Notes under the pieces: model-generated
Seen by the model: only the letters and a program-made list of their open reading frames with translations
Databases searched by the model: none
Told to the model about the DNA's origin: nothing
NCBI GenBank assembly: GCA_960531495.1
Contig: OY482860.1
Location: 7,144,871-7,208,870, forward strand
Length of the DNA: 64,000 nt
From: Zeus faber
Taxonomy: Eukaryota; Chordata; Actinopteri; Zeiformes; Zeidae
Direction of reading: 5' to 3'
Translations under genes and position numbers: made by a program
Part shown: one piece after another, positions 35,615-48,757 of the stretch
Layout of the letters: every line of letters begins with the position of its first letter
How positions within the stretch are numbered: position 1 is the first letter of the stretch

Positions 35615-35650
35615 GCATGTGCGTGTGTGTGTGTGTTTGTGTGTGTGTGA
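35530..35650 (+). repeat. (GT)n microsatellite
   Basis: About 40 perfect GT units, then GCGTGTGCATGTGCGTG variants and more GT. Confidence 0.97.
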
Positions 35651-36247
35651 GGGACGGCGGGTCGTTGTATTTCCTTCTCCGCCCTGCTGCGATCCAGGGG
35701 GGGGGTCGCGATTTTTTACTCTGTTGTACTGCCACAGAAATATGAATTCGCAGAAGGCAGTTTAGTCTCGAAAATTGGAAGTATATCTGAAGAAGTTGCG
35801 TCAAGCATCTCTGTCCCTCTCCCTCTCTTTCTTTCTCTCCCTCTCTCTGTCTCTCTTAGTTCAGGACATTTTACGGTAATACATCAGCTTGTAGTAAAGC
35901 GCAGACGATTGAGAAATGACTGTTAATCATGCTGCGGAAAGTGGGTGATGAGCCAAGAATAGTCATGCATCACATTAAGTTACAGTAAGTGTTTTGTTTT
36001 TGATGACCCTTCTGAATAATACTGTGAGCTTGTGTGGTTGGAGAGAATAACTGCGTAGAAAAGTTCAGCCGTGTAAATAATAATCACGATACCGACAATG
36101 ACATGCAGGAGGAGTGTGCGATTTCATCTGGCAGCTTGTGTTTGGCTTCTCCATTGGTTCATACACGTGTTGAAAAATCCCAATTCAACTTTGATTCCTT
36201 TTCAAGAGGATTATTGGCTCGGGAAATGCACGTTCAGATTGCCAAAG

Positions 36248-36465
36248 CAAATGGAAAACAAAAAAAACAAAGAAAAAACGTCAAATTTAAAAAAGAAAAT
36301 TTGTAAATGTTGCAGTCAAAAAGAATGTATACAAATGCAGTGGAGGCAACCTAAAATAAAAATAGAAAATATATATATAAAAAGAAAAAACGAAATAAAA
36401 TGAAATAAACAAAAATGGAAAATAAACAATAAAAATAGAAGTAGAAAATAAAATACCCCAAAAAA
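36248..36465 (+). repeat. A-rich low-complexity region
   Basis: Runs of AAAATAAA/GAAAAT-type sequence, over 65% A by eye. Confidence 0.8.
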
Positions 36466-38654
36466 TTGATCTAAACAACTATATAATCATTAAGTCAGCT
36501 TGGGTCGTTGACGCGGTTCGTGCCTCGCACACACGTGTCTGAGCGATAATGCTCTTCCTCTCCTCTGATCGGGTCTTTTGAAGGCCTCCTGGCATCCGAG
36601 CCCTTCGCACACGCCGGGTTTAATCGACACATGCCTGGCGCCTCTGTTCGTCCGCGCACGCACGGCGGCCCCTGAATGCGTCCAGGCCGGGGGGGGTATC
36701 CGCGGCATGCACGCCGACCCCTGCAGCGACTCCCTGTGTCTCTGGAGATCCCGGGGAAACGGGGCCTTAATATAGGCCTTTGCGAGATCGTCTCTGAACT
36801 CATTTCTATGTCGGGGGGAATCAGGAACGCAGGGTGTTATATTTTGTGTGTCTCGTGTGCGTGTGTGTTATATATGAGTGTGCAGTCGGACTGTTAAATG
36901 AGGCAGAGACCGGGAGGAATGCAAAGGGTCAGGGGAGTTAATTTAGTCGGAGGGGTAACTCTGTCTCGAGTCTCGGTCCCTTGAGTATTTTCCCTTTTTC
37001 AAAACAAGTCAGGACCGGTAGCCCACCCCTTCACCGCTCCTCCAGGTCGAAGAGCCATTCTGGTATTTTATGATCTCACTACGCTGTTCATAGCCTATAC
37101 TTTGGGTGGAGCAACAGAAATTCAAAGTCGTTATTTCAAAGTCATTATTTTTCAATATTTTTAATGATTGAAATGACATCAATGTTCGCTAAAAGTCGAT
37201 TCAATTTGTATTTCGTTGAATTTCATAAATCTAATTGCGGTGCACCGTCCAAATCTTCATTTCTTTATCATTTTGGAACGTGGTTGGGATGGAGCCAAGT
37301 CGTATACTGAGCAAAGAAGATGAGAGAGGATTCTGGACCCATTCACCGCAGATTAAAACTGCAGGCTGAGTCACATTCCCGTCGAAAAGAGTGCGGCGCT
37401 CAAATTGAAACATGCTGATGTAGAGGGCGGCAGATGGCGTATTGGTACGTTTAAAAACGCACTGACTTCCATCACCCCGCGCCACCGCTCTGCGCTCTGA
37501 GTCGGTACTCGATTGCTCGGCGCGCAACCCGTCGAACCCCGTGCGGGGAGCCGCGGCGGTAGCGAGAGGTTGCGGCTGAAAATTCATTCGGAACGTGCGC
37601 TTCAGATGACACGGATCAGTTCGTTCTTCAGCGGGTGTGAAGGCGATGAAATCAAGTTGTTTTGGAGTGGGCAGATGGAGGGACGAACGGGTGCTAATGA
37701 GCCGCCGAGTCAAAGCCACTGGAGATAATCTTACCAGATGTTTTCTCGCATTTCATCCTCTATCGCTGAGGACGAAACTGCATATGTCCCTATCAAAAGC
37801 CGCAGAACACCGTAAAACTGACAATGGGCAGTAAACTGTGTGAAAATGTCGATAATCGATGCTATAAATACAATTTGGGATAATTTGGGCGTTAAAGACA
37901 GAAGCTGTAATCAACAGAAATCAACCTTGTTGTGGTGATTTTCAACTTTTTTCTCAAGGAATGTTATTTACTGATGATGTCAGATAAGGCTTCCCCGAAA
38001 CCAGCAAGACAGGGCAAAGCAATGGTTCCCTGTGGACGTTCCCAGCAGATACGGAGAAAAACAGGAAGGCATCACTTGATCAGATAGGACCCAAACTGAC
38101 ATTGACATGTTTGAGTAGGGACTCACAGGATCATCTCAAATAGCGAAACATTATACAACCACCTCTGCCTGCATTCCCCAAATTCCTACACTGTGAAACA
38201 TGTTCCCGGAGCCTTTTGCGCTTTTCTAATGAGAAACAGACCGCGCTAGGCTCAACGTCTTGTGTTTTGGGGCATAAATCAAAGCTCCACCATGGATACC
38301 CTGTGGCCCCGGAGCTACCGAAACCACTTCAGGCGCACGAGGTGGGGCATCTCCAACCGTTGTGACAAGGAGGTGACGGAGCCGCGCTTCAGACCTCAGA
38401 ACGGCCTTAATTTGACTCGAGCCGGTGCACCTCACCTCTTACCACCCCATTATATGGTCACGGGCAGCCTGCCAGTGCCAAGGCCGTAGCAGTCTAGCGG
38501 CTGGATGTACGGCTGGTGGAAAATGGACGACCACAAGCAGGTTTCGGAAGGCTTGGCCTGTGGCGGAGCTGCCAAAGTACAAATAGGAGGCTCACTCATC
38601 AGGACCGGCTGACACACCACTTGTTCCCTTCCCCACCCCCCGGATGTGTGACCG

Positions 38655-38715
38655 ACCGTAGCGTGGATGTGGTCTGATTGTTGCACCAGGGTTGAAGGTT
38701 TGAATCCCACAGGAA
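38655..38715 (+). repeat. possible tRNA-like SINE head
   Basis: TAGCGTGGATGTGG (A-box-like) followed by GGTTTGAATCCC (B-box-like). Spacing is about right but the rest does not fold as a tRNA. Confidence 0.35.
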
Positions 38716-39720
38716 TCTCTGTATCTACTGTATCTTATAAACACGTAGTTAGGAGCATAGTTTGGAGGGACAGCACTCAGCTGAGCGGAGGTGGTTCAAA
38801 TGAGCGCGTTCACCGAACACTCGGCAGTTTCGCAGACGGGGTTAAATCAAAATTAGGACGAAGCTCATCCACCTTAATTTAACCCAGGATCTAAAAAAGG
38901 CCTTTCTGAGAAGTTGCTTAATTTAAGATGAATAAGTTAGAGACTAGGAATCGCTAAGACGAAGGATGATGCACTAAAGGGACCAGTGATTTAATTTAAG
39001 CCTTCACTTAGACCGAGATCAGCTCTATTCTTCCTTCCGGGAGATTTTTTTGAGACCAGGACGAGGGAGATTACGAGTCTATTTTACAACATGACTGAGA
39101 CAGGCTAATTCAGTTAGTCCACATTAAAAGTGTGATTTAGTCTAAATTTAGGCTTAATATGTGTCTGCAAAGCCGCCTCCGAGAGTTTCCTACAAAATTG
39201 GTGTTGGCAATTTGCCTGAGAGACCCCATGATCTGACTTGTGTTTGTGACTTCAGGACAGTCGATATATTTGCCACAAATATATCACACAGTATGCACCC
39301 TGGCATTTTTTTTATTTTGTTGTGAAGTGTTTTCATTTTCCTCAAATAGTATACGCCGACGTGCTACCACCAAATAAAGCATGTGCCCCCGTGGGCGTCT
39401 TTTTCAGAACACTAGCCAATACCCTCCAAGTTGCTCCCCTCTCAGTGCACAGCCTGAACGGTTGGGAAAGTTGTGAAATGTTTACCACCCGGCCGGAACA
39501 TAAATTTACACATGACAACCTGCAGCTAAAAAAAAAAAAAAGCATCCTGGGAGAAACTGTTGACAAGACTGTAAATGGAGCCATTATGGGCCGGCCCACC
39601 CTCATCTCGCCTCACGGCTACAAGTGTACACTATGTAGCCTATGTTGAGCACAAGAGAAACATTATTTTCCCAAAATGTTGACAAATTTCACGAAATAAA
39701 TGAGCTTGTATATGCCGCCC

Positions 39721-39749
39721 CCCACCACCACCACCACCACCACCACCAG
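39721..39749 (+). repeat. (CCA)n microsatellite
   Basis: Nine CAC/CCA units. Confidence 0.9.
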
Positions 39750-40679
39750 GGCAGCGTGTGCAGGGAGAGCACTGGAGGATCTTTGTTAGGATTTCATTAT
39801 TAAAACGAAAAGCTATCCGTGTGGTTTACGAGTTTACCTTTTTGGAAATGGTAATAAAATGCCATGACAAACTGTTATTTCCTTCCTTTATGATATGTTT
39901 ATATTGAAGAGATTACGTTTGCTTTTACTCCTTATTTGGTCCGAAAGCAGCGCCATGGTCTATCTCACATGGCCGTGTTTCAAATCAAACGCCGCCCTTC
40001 CTCTGAATCACCTTCTCAAGACAATAAACATTTTTGAGTAAAAAAAAAAGTATATATAGGAAAAAGAATGCTTTCAATTGTTGTGAAGATTCCGTGTGAA
40101 AATCGCGTTGTTTTTTTTTATAGTGTTCTCCCAGATCCAACGCATAGTGCACCCTGGCATAATCCCGCACCAAAGACAAAGGTTCCAAAGGTTCCGTTCC
40201 AAACCTTTGTTTTACCGTCTCATTTCCTTCACTCCCACTCTCTTCGGCTCGCTCCGATGCCAAGTGATAATGATGTAGCTTGCACCATAATGGGTGTGAA
40301 CGCGTCTGTCGCTGCTGCCTGAGCAGGAAGGGTGGGGATCCATCATGATGTGTCGATTGGATGAGCTGTGAAGGAGCTGGAATTAGAACCCGAAATCTCT
40401 GAGAGTGAGAGTAATCAACCGCCCTTGGGAAAAAACCCCCAAAAGAAAAAAAAAAAAACCAAACAAACTGCGCCTTAAAGCTGAAGTCAGAAAAGTCACG
40501 CCAGAAGCAGCAGTAGCAGTGTTATTTCAGGATTTTGAATAGGATTTTGACTTTATGGTTTAATAAACAGAGAAGGGGCCTGTTTGTTCCTCCAGCGCGT
40601 GACCTGGGAGTTTTATATTGAGGTTTGGGGGTGGGGGGATGACCTCAGTGGAGCATTTGAGAAAGGACACCTAAGAGAA

Positions 40680-40792
<113 letters not shown>

Positions 40793-42111
40793 CCCCCTTG
40801 TTCAACAGCGTGAATACACAGGCCAAAGCAAACGACTACTCAACGGTACTGGGTGCAATGGGATAAAAATGGCTGTTTTTCTCCCATAGCATCAACCAAA
40901 ACATGACTTTTGGTGGGAAAAAAAAGCAAAAATAAGATGACGAACATGTTCCTGGCCATTTTTGTTTCAATCATCAGAGCTGGTCTGAGCTATTGCCATC
41001 GCATTTTCTTGTTTTCGTTGCCTCTGGTCTACAGTTGACAAAATGTAATTGACCGGTAAAGCACAGAAAATAAGCCGTGTGTACAAAGAAAAAAGAATCC
41101 CTCCGTGTATAAAGATGAGAAACTTCTCTCACTCGGCGTAGCTCGTAGGCTATTTCCCTCGATAGTTAATCAAGCGGGAGACAGTGATTTGTAATATTCT
41201 TTTTCTTGCGCCGGAGTTTCCGAGGTTAACTGGTCGTTGTGTTAAAGTAGACAGTGGCTGTGTGTTTCGCGGATCATGTGCTGGCCACATGGATGCGCCG
41301 ATGACATCACCCTCCGCGACACGACAAGACGTCTCTCAAAGGCCTGCATTCACAACCGCTGTTCAACTGGTGCCGAACGACGGCTGGGCTACTTAAATAG
41401 AGGCTGCCTCAGCGTACGTATGCTGTCCGCACACAGACGACACATAACGACTTTGGATTCAATTCGAGGCTTTGCAGGGTTTAATACACAGCACGGCTGG
41501 TTACTACATCCTCTGGCACGTGCAAGACTTCCTTGTGAGGAATGAAAACGGATTCAAGTTTTTTTCCCTTTGAGAATTTGCTTTTTGTCTACCTTACCCA
41601 GACTCAGACGAGGCCGATGGCAATTTCATCCCTGTCTCCTGAACGGAGATTTTGGCGGGGCTGCATGGTAACGGTGCAGCCAGGCAGCAGGGGGGAGGGT
41701 CACCCATCCTAGCACCTGTGAAAGTAGGGAGCTACACCTCCAGCGTCTCCGAATTATATTGAGCGCGATAAAACATAGAACTGAGATCTTTGTTGGTTTA
41801 AATAAATATTTCAGAGCTATTTCGACAAAAACCTGACACAGGACACAGGAGTATCCCTTGAAGAGAGAATTGCCATAGGAGGATTGAAAAGGACGTACTG
41901 TTTGTCCAAGGTGGAGCATACATCGACCAAGATGGAATTGCTGTTCGAGCACTATTCAGACTTGTGAAAACGTGTATTCATTCATTGCCATCACTAATAG
42001 AAGCGCATGCACAAATGCACGCACACACATACACACCCACACGAGCATGCACACATGCTCACGTACGTGCAGTGATTAAGACACCAACCCACTTCCCCCA
42101 CCTAAATCTGC

Positions 42112-42113
42112 TC

Positions 42114-42167
<54 letters not shown>

Positions 42168-42188
42168 CCTCTCTCGCGCTCTCTCTCT
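42112..42188 (+). repeat. (CT)n microsatellite
   Basis: CT units with a few TTT/CCC interruptions. It lies about 1.3 kb before the leader-exon donor of cdc42ep3. Confidence 0.95.
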
Positions 42189-42729
42189 TTCTCCATCAAT
42201 ATGTGATGTACCTCTCCTTAGATCCCCCAACCTCTGAGAATTAATCCTGACATCACCTCTGAGGGGCAACGGTTTCCAAGGTGATGCTGTTTTTTCTTTT
42301 TTTAGATTTTGGCCCAGAGCAGAGCGGCTCCATGTATCGCTGCAAAAGGTGCAGAGATGCTGTTCTTTGTGTCCTTGACGCAAAGGCATCAGATCTAAGC
42401 CTGGCTTGCACTTTCGGCAGGAACGTAATTTTCAATCAAAAACAATGGTTCCCAGGAAGGAAGTCTATTTATTGCCGCAGTAGCAGCGGCAGCAGCAGCA
42501 GCAGCTCATGTGCTGTTGGTTAGAAAATTTGGAACTGTCCTTTGATACACCGCAGTGGCCCAGTGCTCTGCAGTAATTAGTCCGTTTCAGCCGAGCTAGC
42601 CTCGGAGCCCTGCTTTTGCTGGCCAAAAACACAAGCACGTGCAAAAAATAGATCCTACAGTGTTTTGACCCAAGCACTGCGGCAGTGCAGAAATTAGAGT
42701 CTCACAGCCTGAAACAATGTTTTACCGCA

Positions 42730-42730
<1 letters not shown>

Positions 42731-42789
<59 letters not shown>

Positions 42790-42816
42790 TCTGCGTGTGC
42801 GTGTGTGTGTGTGTGC
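42731..42816 (+). repeat. (GT)n microsatellite, upstream of cdc42ep3 leader
   Basis: About 27 GT units, a short ATCTGC break, then GCGTGTGT units ending in GTGTGCAC. Confidence 0.97.
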
Positions 42817-43235
42817 ACTTATATATACAGTATGGATGCACATGTTTCTTACAGAGACGGGGGGTGTTGGGGGGGCGAGGGAGGGGTAGCGAATGCAGAG
42901 ACAGCCCTCTGAACATAAGCAGAATACAGTCAAGTGTCTGCCGTCTGCCGGAGCCCTTATCAGCTGCAGGCAGTCTGGTAGCGAGGCGGAGCGAGGAGAA
43001 GAGGCTGGAAGTGAGGAAAAGAGCGCAAAGGCACGCACAGACAGACAAGAGCGAGAGAGAGAGGGGAGAGACAGCCCACGCTGTCCTCCATCCACGGACA
43101 CACACACACACACAGCAGCTACGCCAGAGCGAGAGAGGGAGACAGGCGGGCCGGTGAGATCCCTGGCCAGAAAAACTCGATTCTGAGAAGGTGGAAGTGA
43201 AAACAGACAAGCACAGGTGCTGCTACTGTCAGGCT

Positions 43236-43236
<1 letters not shown>

Positions 43237-43274
<38 letters not shown>

Positions 43275-43283
43275 AGAGAGAGG
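43237..43283 (+). repeat. (GA)n tract in cdc42ep3 leader area
   Basis: About 17 GA units followed by GCAAGAGAGAGG. Confidence 0.93.
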
Positions 43284-43430
43284 GGGGGGGGTGGTGAAGA
43301 GGAGAAGGAGGAGACTGAGCTTCTGAGGGAAAAAGGAGCCTGAGAGGAATTCCAAAACAGCTGTCCGGCAGACGTCCCAGCAGATAGGGAGTGCGTCTCG
43401 AGGCAGAGACTTGAAAGCACGGGAGCCGTC

Positions 43431-43434
43431 ACAC

Positions 43435-43489
<55 letters not shown>
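43431..43489 (+). repeat. (CA)n tract in predicted cdc42ep3 leader exon
   Basis: CA units, apparently inside transcribed leader sequence. Confidence 0.95.
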
Positions 43490-43491
<2 letters not shown>

Positions 43492-43523
43492 GACGCACAC
43501 CAGCCACCGCACGCTCGCACATC

Positions 43524-43595
43524 AGCCTGGAGGTGCAGCAACAAGCAGAACCCCACAGCAGCCTGGAGGTGCAGCAACAAGCAGAACCCCACAGC
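43524..43595 (+). repeat. perfect 36-bp tandem duplication in leader exon
   Basis: Two identical copies of a unit starting AGCCTGGAGGTGCAGCAACA, plus seven bases of a third (AGCCTGG at 43596). A unit length divisible by three could suggest coding, but no ATG precedes it in any frame and the open frame stops with TGA (43635-43637) one base before the donor. Confidence 0.9.
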
Positions 43596-43638
43596 AGCCT
43601 GGGAAGCATCCCCGTCTCACCAGTGGAATATATCTGAG

Positions 43639-46600
43639 GTGAGTGAGAGGACGGCTGTGCTTTATTTGCCTGTGTTGTCATGGGATGTGCGTTGGGTGAT
43701 TAGCCACCGCTGCATTAATGTAGTAAGAGTATTTGCTTGTATTTCCCTCCTGTGATCTACGTTTTTTATACTCAGACAAGACATTCAACGGCGGTTCGGT
43801 TGGTCTGCGGTGTAATCCCCTATTGCCGTAGTGACAGGGAGCGCTTGAAAGCGTGCATGGTAAATTAAACCCCGGCGCAAGAATGTTTGTTCAGCAAATG
43901 CTCTCATACATGCATCACACGGGCTGAACCCTTAAGAGCAACATGATACTCACGCCGCTCCACTGGCGGGGGCATTGTGAGTGGGTCTACACGCTTAAGG
44001 CATGTTCCTCCGAAACGCCGAGCTGGCTGTGCCTTAATCTCTCGAGAGCAAAGATTCGGATGGGGAGGGGGGGTGGGGTCGGTCGGGGCTGAGGTTAAAC
44101 TGGGAGAGGAGATGGCGCTCGTCACTCCACTTTGCTGTGCGTTCGTGTTGACATTGCCTTTATGTCTCGCGGGCTTTGATATGGTTTCCTGCTACCGTCT
44201 CGGCCAAGGATAACTCTGGTAAGCAGCGCCTGGTGCTTGCGGGTGGCACGGGGGGGAAGAGAGAGGACAGAGAGACAGAACAAAAACTCCACCCTGCTAT
44301 TCCCTGGAAACCCAGCACAGCCACCAGGGCCCCGTAGGAAGGCCTTTGCCTATAATTGAGGTTTCTTCATGTAACAAACAGCTCTGCCTATTCTGTAAGG
44401 GCTACCATTAGCCTCTGTGGTATGTGCCTATTCTTTGCCACAACCCAAAGTGAGGGTCGTTCTGCTATTCATAGGCACCATAGAAGTCAAGGCCAGGGCT
44501 ACGTGTTAGGACAGGATCTGAGGAACCTCATAGCTCCCCTTCATTTGCATTTTTAAGTCTATTTCAGGCAGTGGGGGGGAAACACAGAGAAGCTTACCAG
44601 GACGCTTAAACACTACAGCGTGCTGCCGGCAGCATGCATGACAACAACGTTTAACACACCGTTTTAACCAAAGCTCTGTCGCTACCATACTCACATCAGA
44701 TATCGAGTGGTAGTTTCTGAAACATCAAAAAGAATGGAGGTCAAAATGTTTGCTGCTGTGCGGTTGCACCCTCTACCATTTATATGTCCCTCATCCTTAA
44801 TCTCTCCACAGCAGTAGCTCTCAACTGGTTTGACTTTGGTTTGGCTTCGGGATCCAGATTTGTCCATAGTCATTAAGTCATGGCACAAACAAAGTTTAAG
44901 ATTTTAACCCTTCTAATGTATTTCACACAATGGATAGCGCAGAATCCCACAATGTTTTATGTACGTTACAAACATAGAACAAACAAAAAAAAGCTAAGAA
45001 TGCAAAAATAAATAAATAAATAAAATAAAATTGACTGTATATGATACTTTTCTGAGCATCCAAAAAATGCTCCACACAGTAATAAAATACAAAGAAGTAT
45101 ACTATAATGATAACATCAGGAAAATCACAGGTGAACCATGGAATTGCTTTGCAATTGGGTAACACTGACGTATACGCCTGTGGTCCACTCAAAATGGACC
45201 CTTGACCCTGTTTTGGACCCAGGCCCACCAGTTGAGCACCACTACTCAACAGCATGTGTAGAGTAATGCCATATGGCATCATTAAACTGGGCAGGTCTAA
45301 GAATATACTGACCCAGTTTCACACGTGACTTGATAAGTGAAGGGGGTGTCTGAGAACACCAGACAAGATGACGGCGCTAACTTTAATAATTGCCGCGCTG
45401 CCCCATTACCCCATATCTGTCCGTCCTCACACTCTTGGTTGCTGCATGCCGAACCCCTCTGTTGCTCCTCCTCTAATAGCGTGGGCACCGTGAAACCCCT
45501 TCCTTCCCCTCGGTGTGATGAGGCAAAGCTCTCTCGTGGAGCGGGCGTCCAGAGCCTCGATGACCCCGCATCTCATCGCGCCTGCTCGCAGATAGCTGCA
45601 GCCGACCCCGATGACACGCAGGCTTTATCCCGACGGCGCCGCCACAGCCCCCCCCCCTTCTGCAGACGTGAAAATTAAAACTGTGAGCGCATTCTGCAGT
45701 GGCGTCGCCCGCTGCACGGGGCTGCCAACACGTGCCGGCGGCGCTTCTTCTGGGCGAGCTCCAGATAGTGGAGTGCAAATCTGGCCCCGGTGGTGAACCA
45801 AACCAGAGCGCACCTGCTCGGCCTGCTAACACCATTGCAGAGACAAAAATGGATTCATTCGGTCAGCGGGTCACGAGGCTTTATTCTGGTGGGCTATCTT
45901 GGGCCACGGTAATTCATTCATTGAGATGCTCCATCTCTGAAGCAGGGATTATCATTACCACTGTTCGATTCCGTACGAACACATGTGTCCGTATGATGAA
46001 CGCATTTGCTCTTCAGCAACGCGACCTTGGTGTCCAAGAGCAAAGGACTAGTATTGCTTTATATTTGTATTGTTTTGCTCATACTTTGCTGGCGGCCTCC
46101 GGTATTCCAGTCATGTTTGCCGTCTAAGGCAAACTGAAGCCCCAGCAGGATGGCTGATGTGAAGGTCAGGCTTTCACCGAACCAGCTGACTGCTCACAGG
46201 CAACAACTGTTGACCTTGGGTAAGATGCGCAGCAGATGTCTCCCCCGTGAGTGTTGGGTTGCTCTGTCGGTGGAGGATTTCCTGTACATTCCAATCATGC
46301 TATTGATATAAAATAACATTATCATCCATAACAATGCGTCACATGCGCAATATTTATTTTTTTCCTTCATGCCACTTAAGAATGCAGGGTCCAGACAATG
46401 CTCAGTGCTGAGGCAGGGGATCAAATTGTATATGCATTTCACACCAGTAATCAATAGCTACTGTATGTGAGATAGGAAGTGCATCGACCTTCTTTTTCGA
46501 GGATTAGCACTGCGATGGGCAATGCAGGCGCAGATACCGCCCGCACTGCACAAGCCACGGCGGGAGAGAGGCAGGCTTTTGGATTTGTTCAGTGGCGCAT

Positions 46601-46754
46601 TGGTTTGACTTCCAGCCTCACAGTCCTCCCCAACGATTTGAGCGGCGGAGAGCGAGAAAAAGAACTGAAAAGAAAAATGAAGTTAGCGAGAGTGAGGGAA
46701 GGCGAGTGAGAGGAAAGAGCTAAACAAGTGACCCCCCTCCCCCCAACACACATA

Positions 46755-46818
<64 letters not shown>

Positions 46819-48518
46819 GCACTGCTCCCCACCCTCCCCATTTCCCCGGCTGTCTCTTCCTCCCTCTCACTCACCGTTCGCAAACAAACACGGCAATCTT
46901 TCCGCACACATGGCGTGCGTTCAAAACTGCTATCAATCACGAGCCCAGTCAAGCACTGCGCACAAACACCGACACTCACACGACACTCATTTCGAGGACC
47001 CTTATAGAGTTGCCTTGCCATTCAAATGACACATGTTCTGCATCCTTTCAGCGGGTTTGCCGTGGTTATTTTTAGCTCCATAGGGCTCGCTGACTGACGG
47101 GTTAATTCGGAATAAAGCATTACCCTAATAGAGAAATCTTTCTCTGCAAAGTTGCTTTGGTCTCGACACCAGGTCTGGTCTCGACACCTACAAATTACAC
47201 TTGATCATAGGTTTTGTAACACAAGAATTGGGGGATGGAAGGAGTCGGCCAAAAGCCCTTCTGACAAACCGACTTTCAATGCGCTATTTGTACCTCAGCA
47301 CAGAGCTAGTGTATCTCTCACTGCTCTCTGCTGTATAAACGAAGAGGCTCTGATAAGCCTGCGGCTCTGAGTCTCTACGGCTCTATGGGGCAGGAATGTC
47401 TATGTTTCCTGAGACAAACCTTCTCTTTTTTCGCGTTGGTCGACTTGACCGCCCAGGCACTTTTCTGCGTGTGTAGCGCGGTGCACTCTGTTAGATGGTC
47501 ACTACTAACAGACCTCTCATAAGTAAATATGTCTATAAATGGGCAAGCCGTCTCCTACTCCCTTCCTCCTCTGTTGTTGCTACGTGATTTCAAACAGCCA
47601 AACTCCCCTTTGTCTCGCTGGGCTCATCCCACGCTAGCCTGGCTGTCAGCATGATGACAAGGAATAATTCTAAAAGAGTCATTATATTCTATTGTGCATG
47701 GAAGCCGCGTGTATCAAGTTCGTACACATTTAACAATGTTCAGAACATCCTGATGTGTATTTTTTTCTCATTTAGCTGCTATGCCGGCCCTGATAAAAAT
47801 TGGAAGCAGGTCCTCAACATATCAAAGCCAAACCAAGGCGCCATCTGCATCACCTTCCCTCGTAAAATCCGCCATTTGTAATCTCATGCGCTCTTTCCCC
47901 ACACAAGCCCCCTAAACCCCCTCAAAGCTCTTTCCTATCCTCGCTGCATCTTTTCCTCTGTGCTTCATCTCTCTCTATCTTCTTGCATGTCTCAGAGGCA
48001 GGACCTGGCTGCCCTACTCTGATCCTACGAAAGACCCCTTTCGCCTTCTATTCTTCCAATCTGCCGTCCAGCTGTTCCACATTAGCACGTCCAAAAGGCT
48101 CATGAGCAGAGATATGAATGCAAGTGGGGCAGCGGCCGTGGGCTTGGGGCTTGGACGGGACGTGAACCCCGCCGCTGCTCTGGCTCTGACTTCCCCTCCA
48201 GACGCAAGGGGATTATGATGATGATGTTTCGTGCAAGCTGTGGATCTTATTTATGTTGCGTTGGTGACCAGATTTTCTTTATCTGGACGGCAGTCACAAG
48301 AACAGTTGTAGAGTGGATCAGTAGCGCAGCGTTCCAGGGGAAGGTCAGGAGGGAATGACGCCTCAATAAATCTGTCATTGAATGGGATTTGAATGCAGTG
48401 TAGTCCAATGTCTACACCATGCTCAGGCAATAAAGCAGTTATTTCACAAGCTCAGCCAAGTCGTTTTTAAGTAGCGTTTCTGATTGTAAAAAATATTTTG
48501 TCCTTTTCTGTGTTTCAG
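43639..48518 (+). other. cdc42ep3: cdc42ep3 5' UTR intron (predicted)
   Basis: The donor GTGAGT and acceptor TTTCAG bound 4.9 kb. It contains a CA array (46756-46814), a CpG-rich part (45480-45830) that could be an alternative first exon or promoter, and a short GGTCTCGACACC duplication (47158-47187). Otherwise nothing is identified. Confidence 0.45.
46756..46814 (+). repeat. (CA)n microsatellite
   Basis: About 29 perfect CA units. Confidence 0.96.
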
Positions 48519-48757
48519 AAGAGCCGCCAGTCGACCTTTCTACAACCCCAAGCCTCAGCAGCGGCTCTTGGAATCTCGTTTCCAGATCAATGACACAGCG
48601 ACTAAAGTTATTTCTGGAATTGCACATGACCAGAGTATCACCGAGAATGTAACTCGAGTGTCTTCCCAAGGGCACGCTGTATACTGTCTAGCATTCAATA
48701 CGTAAAGAGTGCTCTCTACTGTTGTACTCCACTAAAACCCGCGCAGCAACTACAACC
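48519..48757 (+). other. cdc42ep3: cdc42ep3 5' UTR part of the coding exon
   Basis: A strong acceptor (pyrimidine-rich tract ending TTTCAG at 48513-48518) precedes this stretch. It is followed by 239 bases of leader and then the coding ATG at 48758. Confidence 0.6.

Larger units (their letters stand above)
43344..43638 (+). other. cdc42ep3: cdc42ep3 predicted 5' non-coding leader exon (3' end defined, 5' end unknown)
   Basis: A near-perfect donor (TGAG then GTGAGTGAG) has its GT at 43639-43640. The plus strand from 42896 to 43678 contains no ATG at all, which fits a 5' leader, although GA/CA-rich composition helps. The exon carries a CA array (43431-43489) and two perfect tandem copies of a 36-bp unit (43524-43559 and 43560-43595). 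CDC42EP3 genes have their coding sequence in the last exon behind non-coding leader exons, which is what this layout gives. The start site is not determinable; the left limit given is arbitrary. Confidence 0.45.

Noticed and set aside
37231-37719. Minus-strand 162-codon open frame
   Set aside because: No domain, no family resemblance, no splice context; CpG-rich sequence has few stops by chance.
42694-43275. Minus-strand 193-codon open frame and overlapping frames
   Set aside because: Made mostly from GT/CA and GA/CT arrays; antisense of the predicted leader.
45473-46127. Frames of 113-142 codons on both strands
   Set aside because: No recognisable domain or conserved start; CpG-rich sequence lacks stops.
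48722-48757. Twelve extra in-frame codons before the cdc42ep3 ATG
   Set aside because: The upstream frame begins with TTG, not ATG. The conserved family start is MPAK at 48758.
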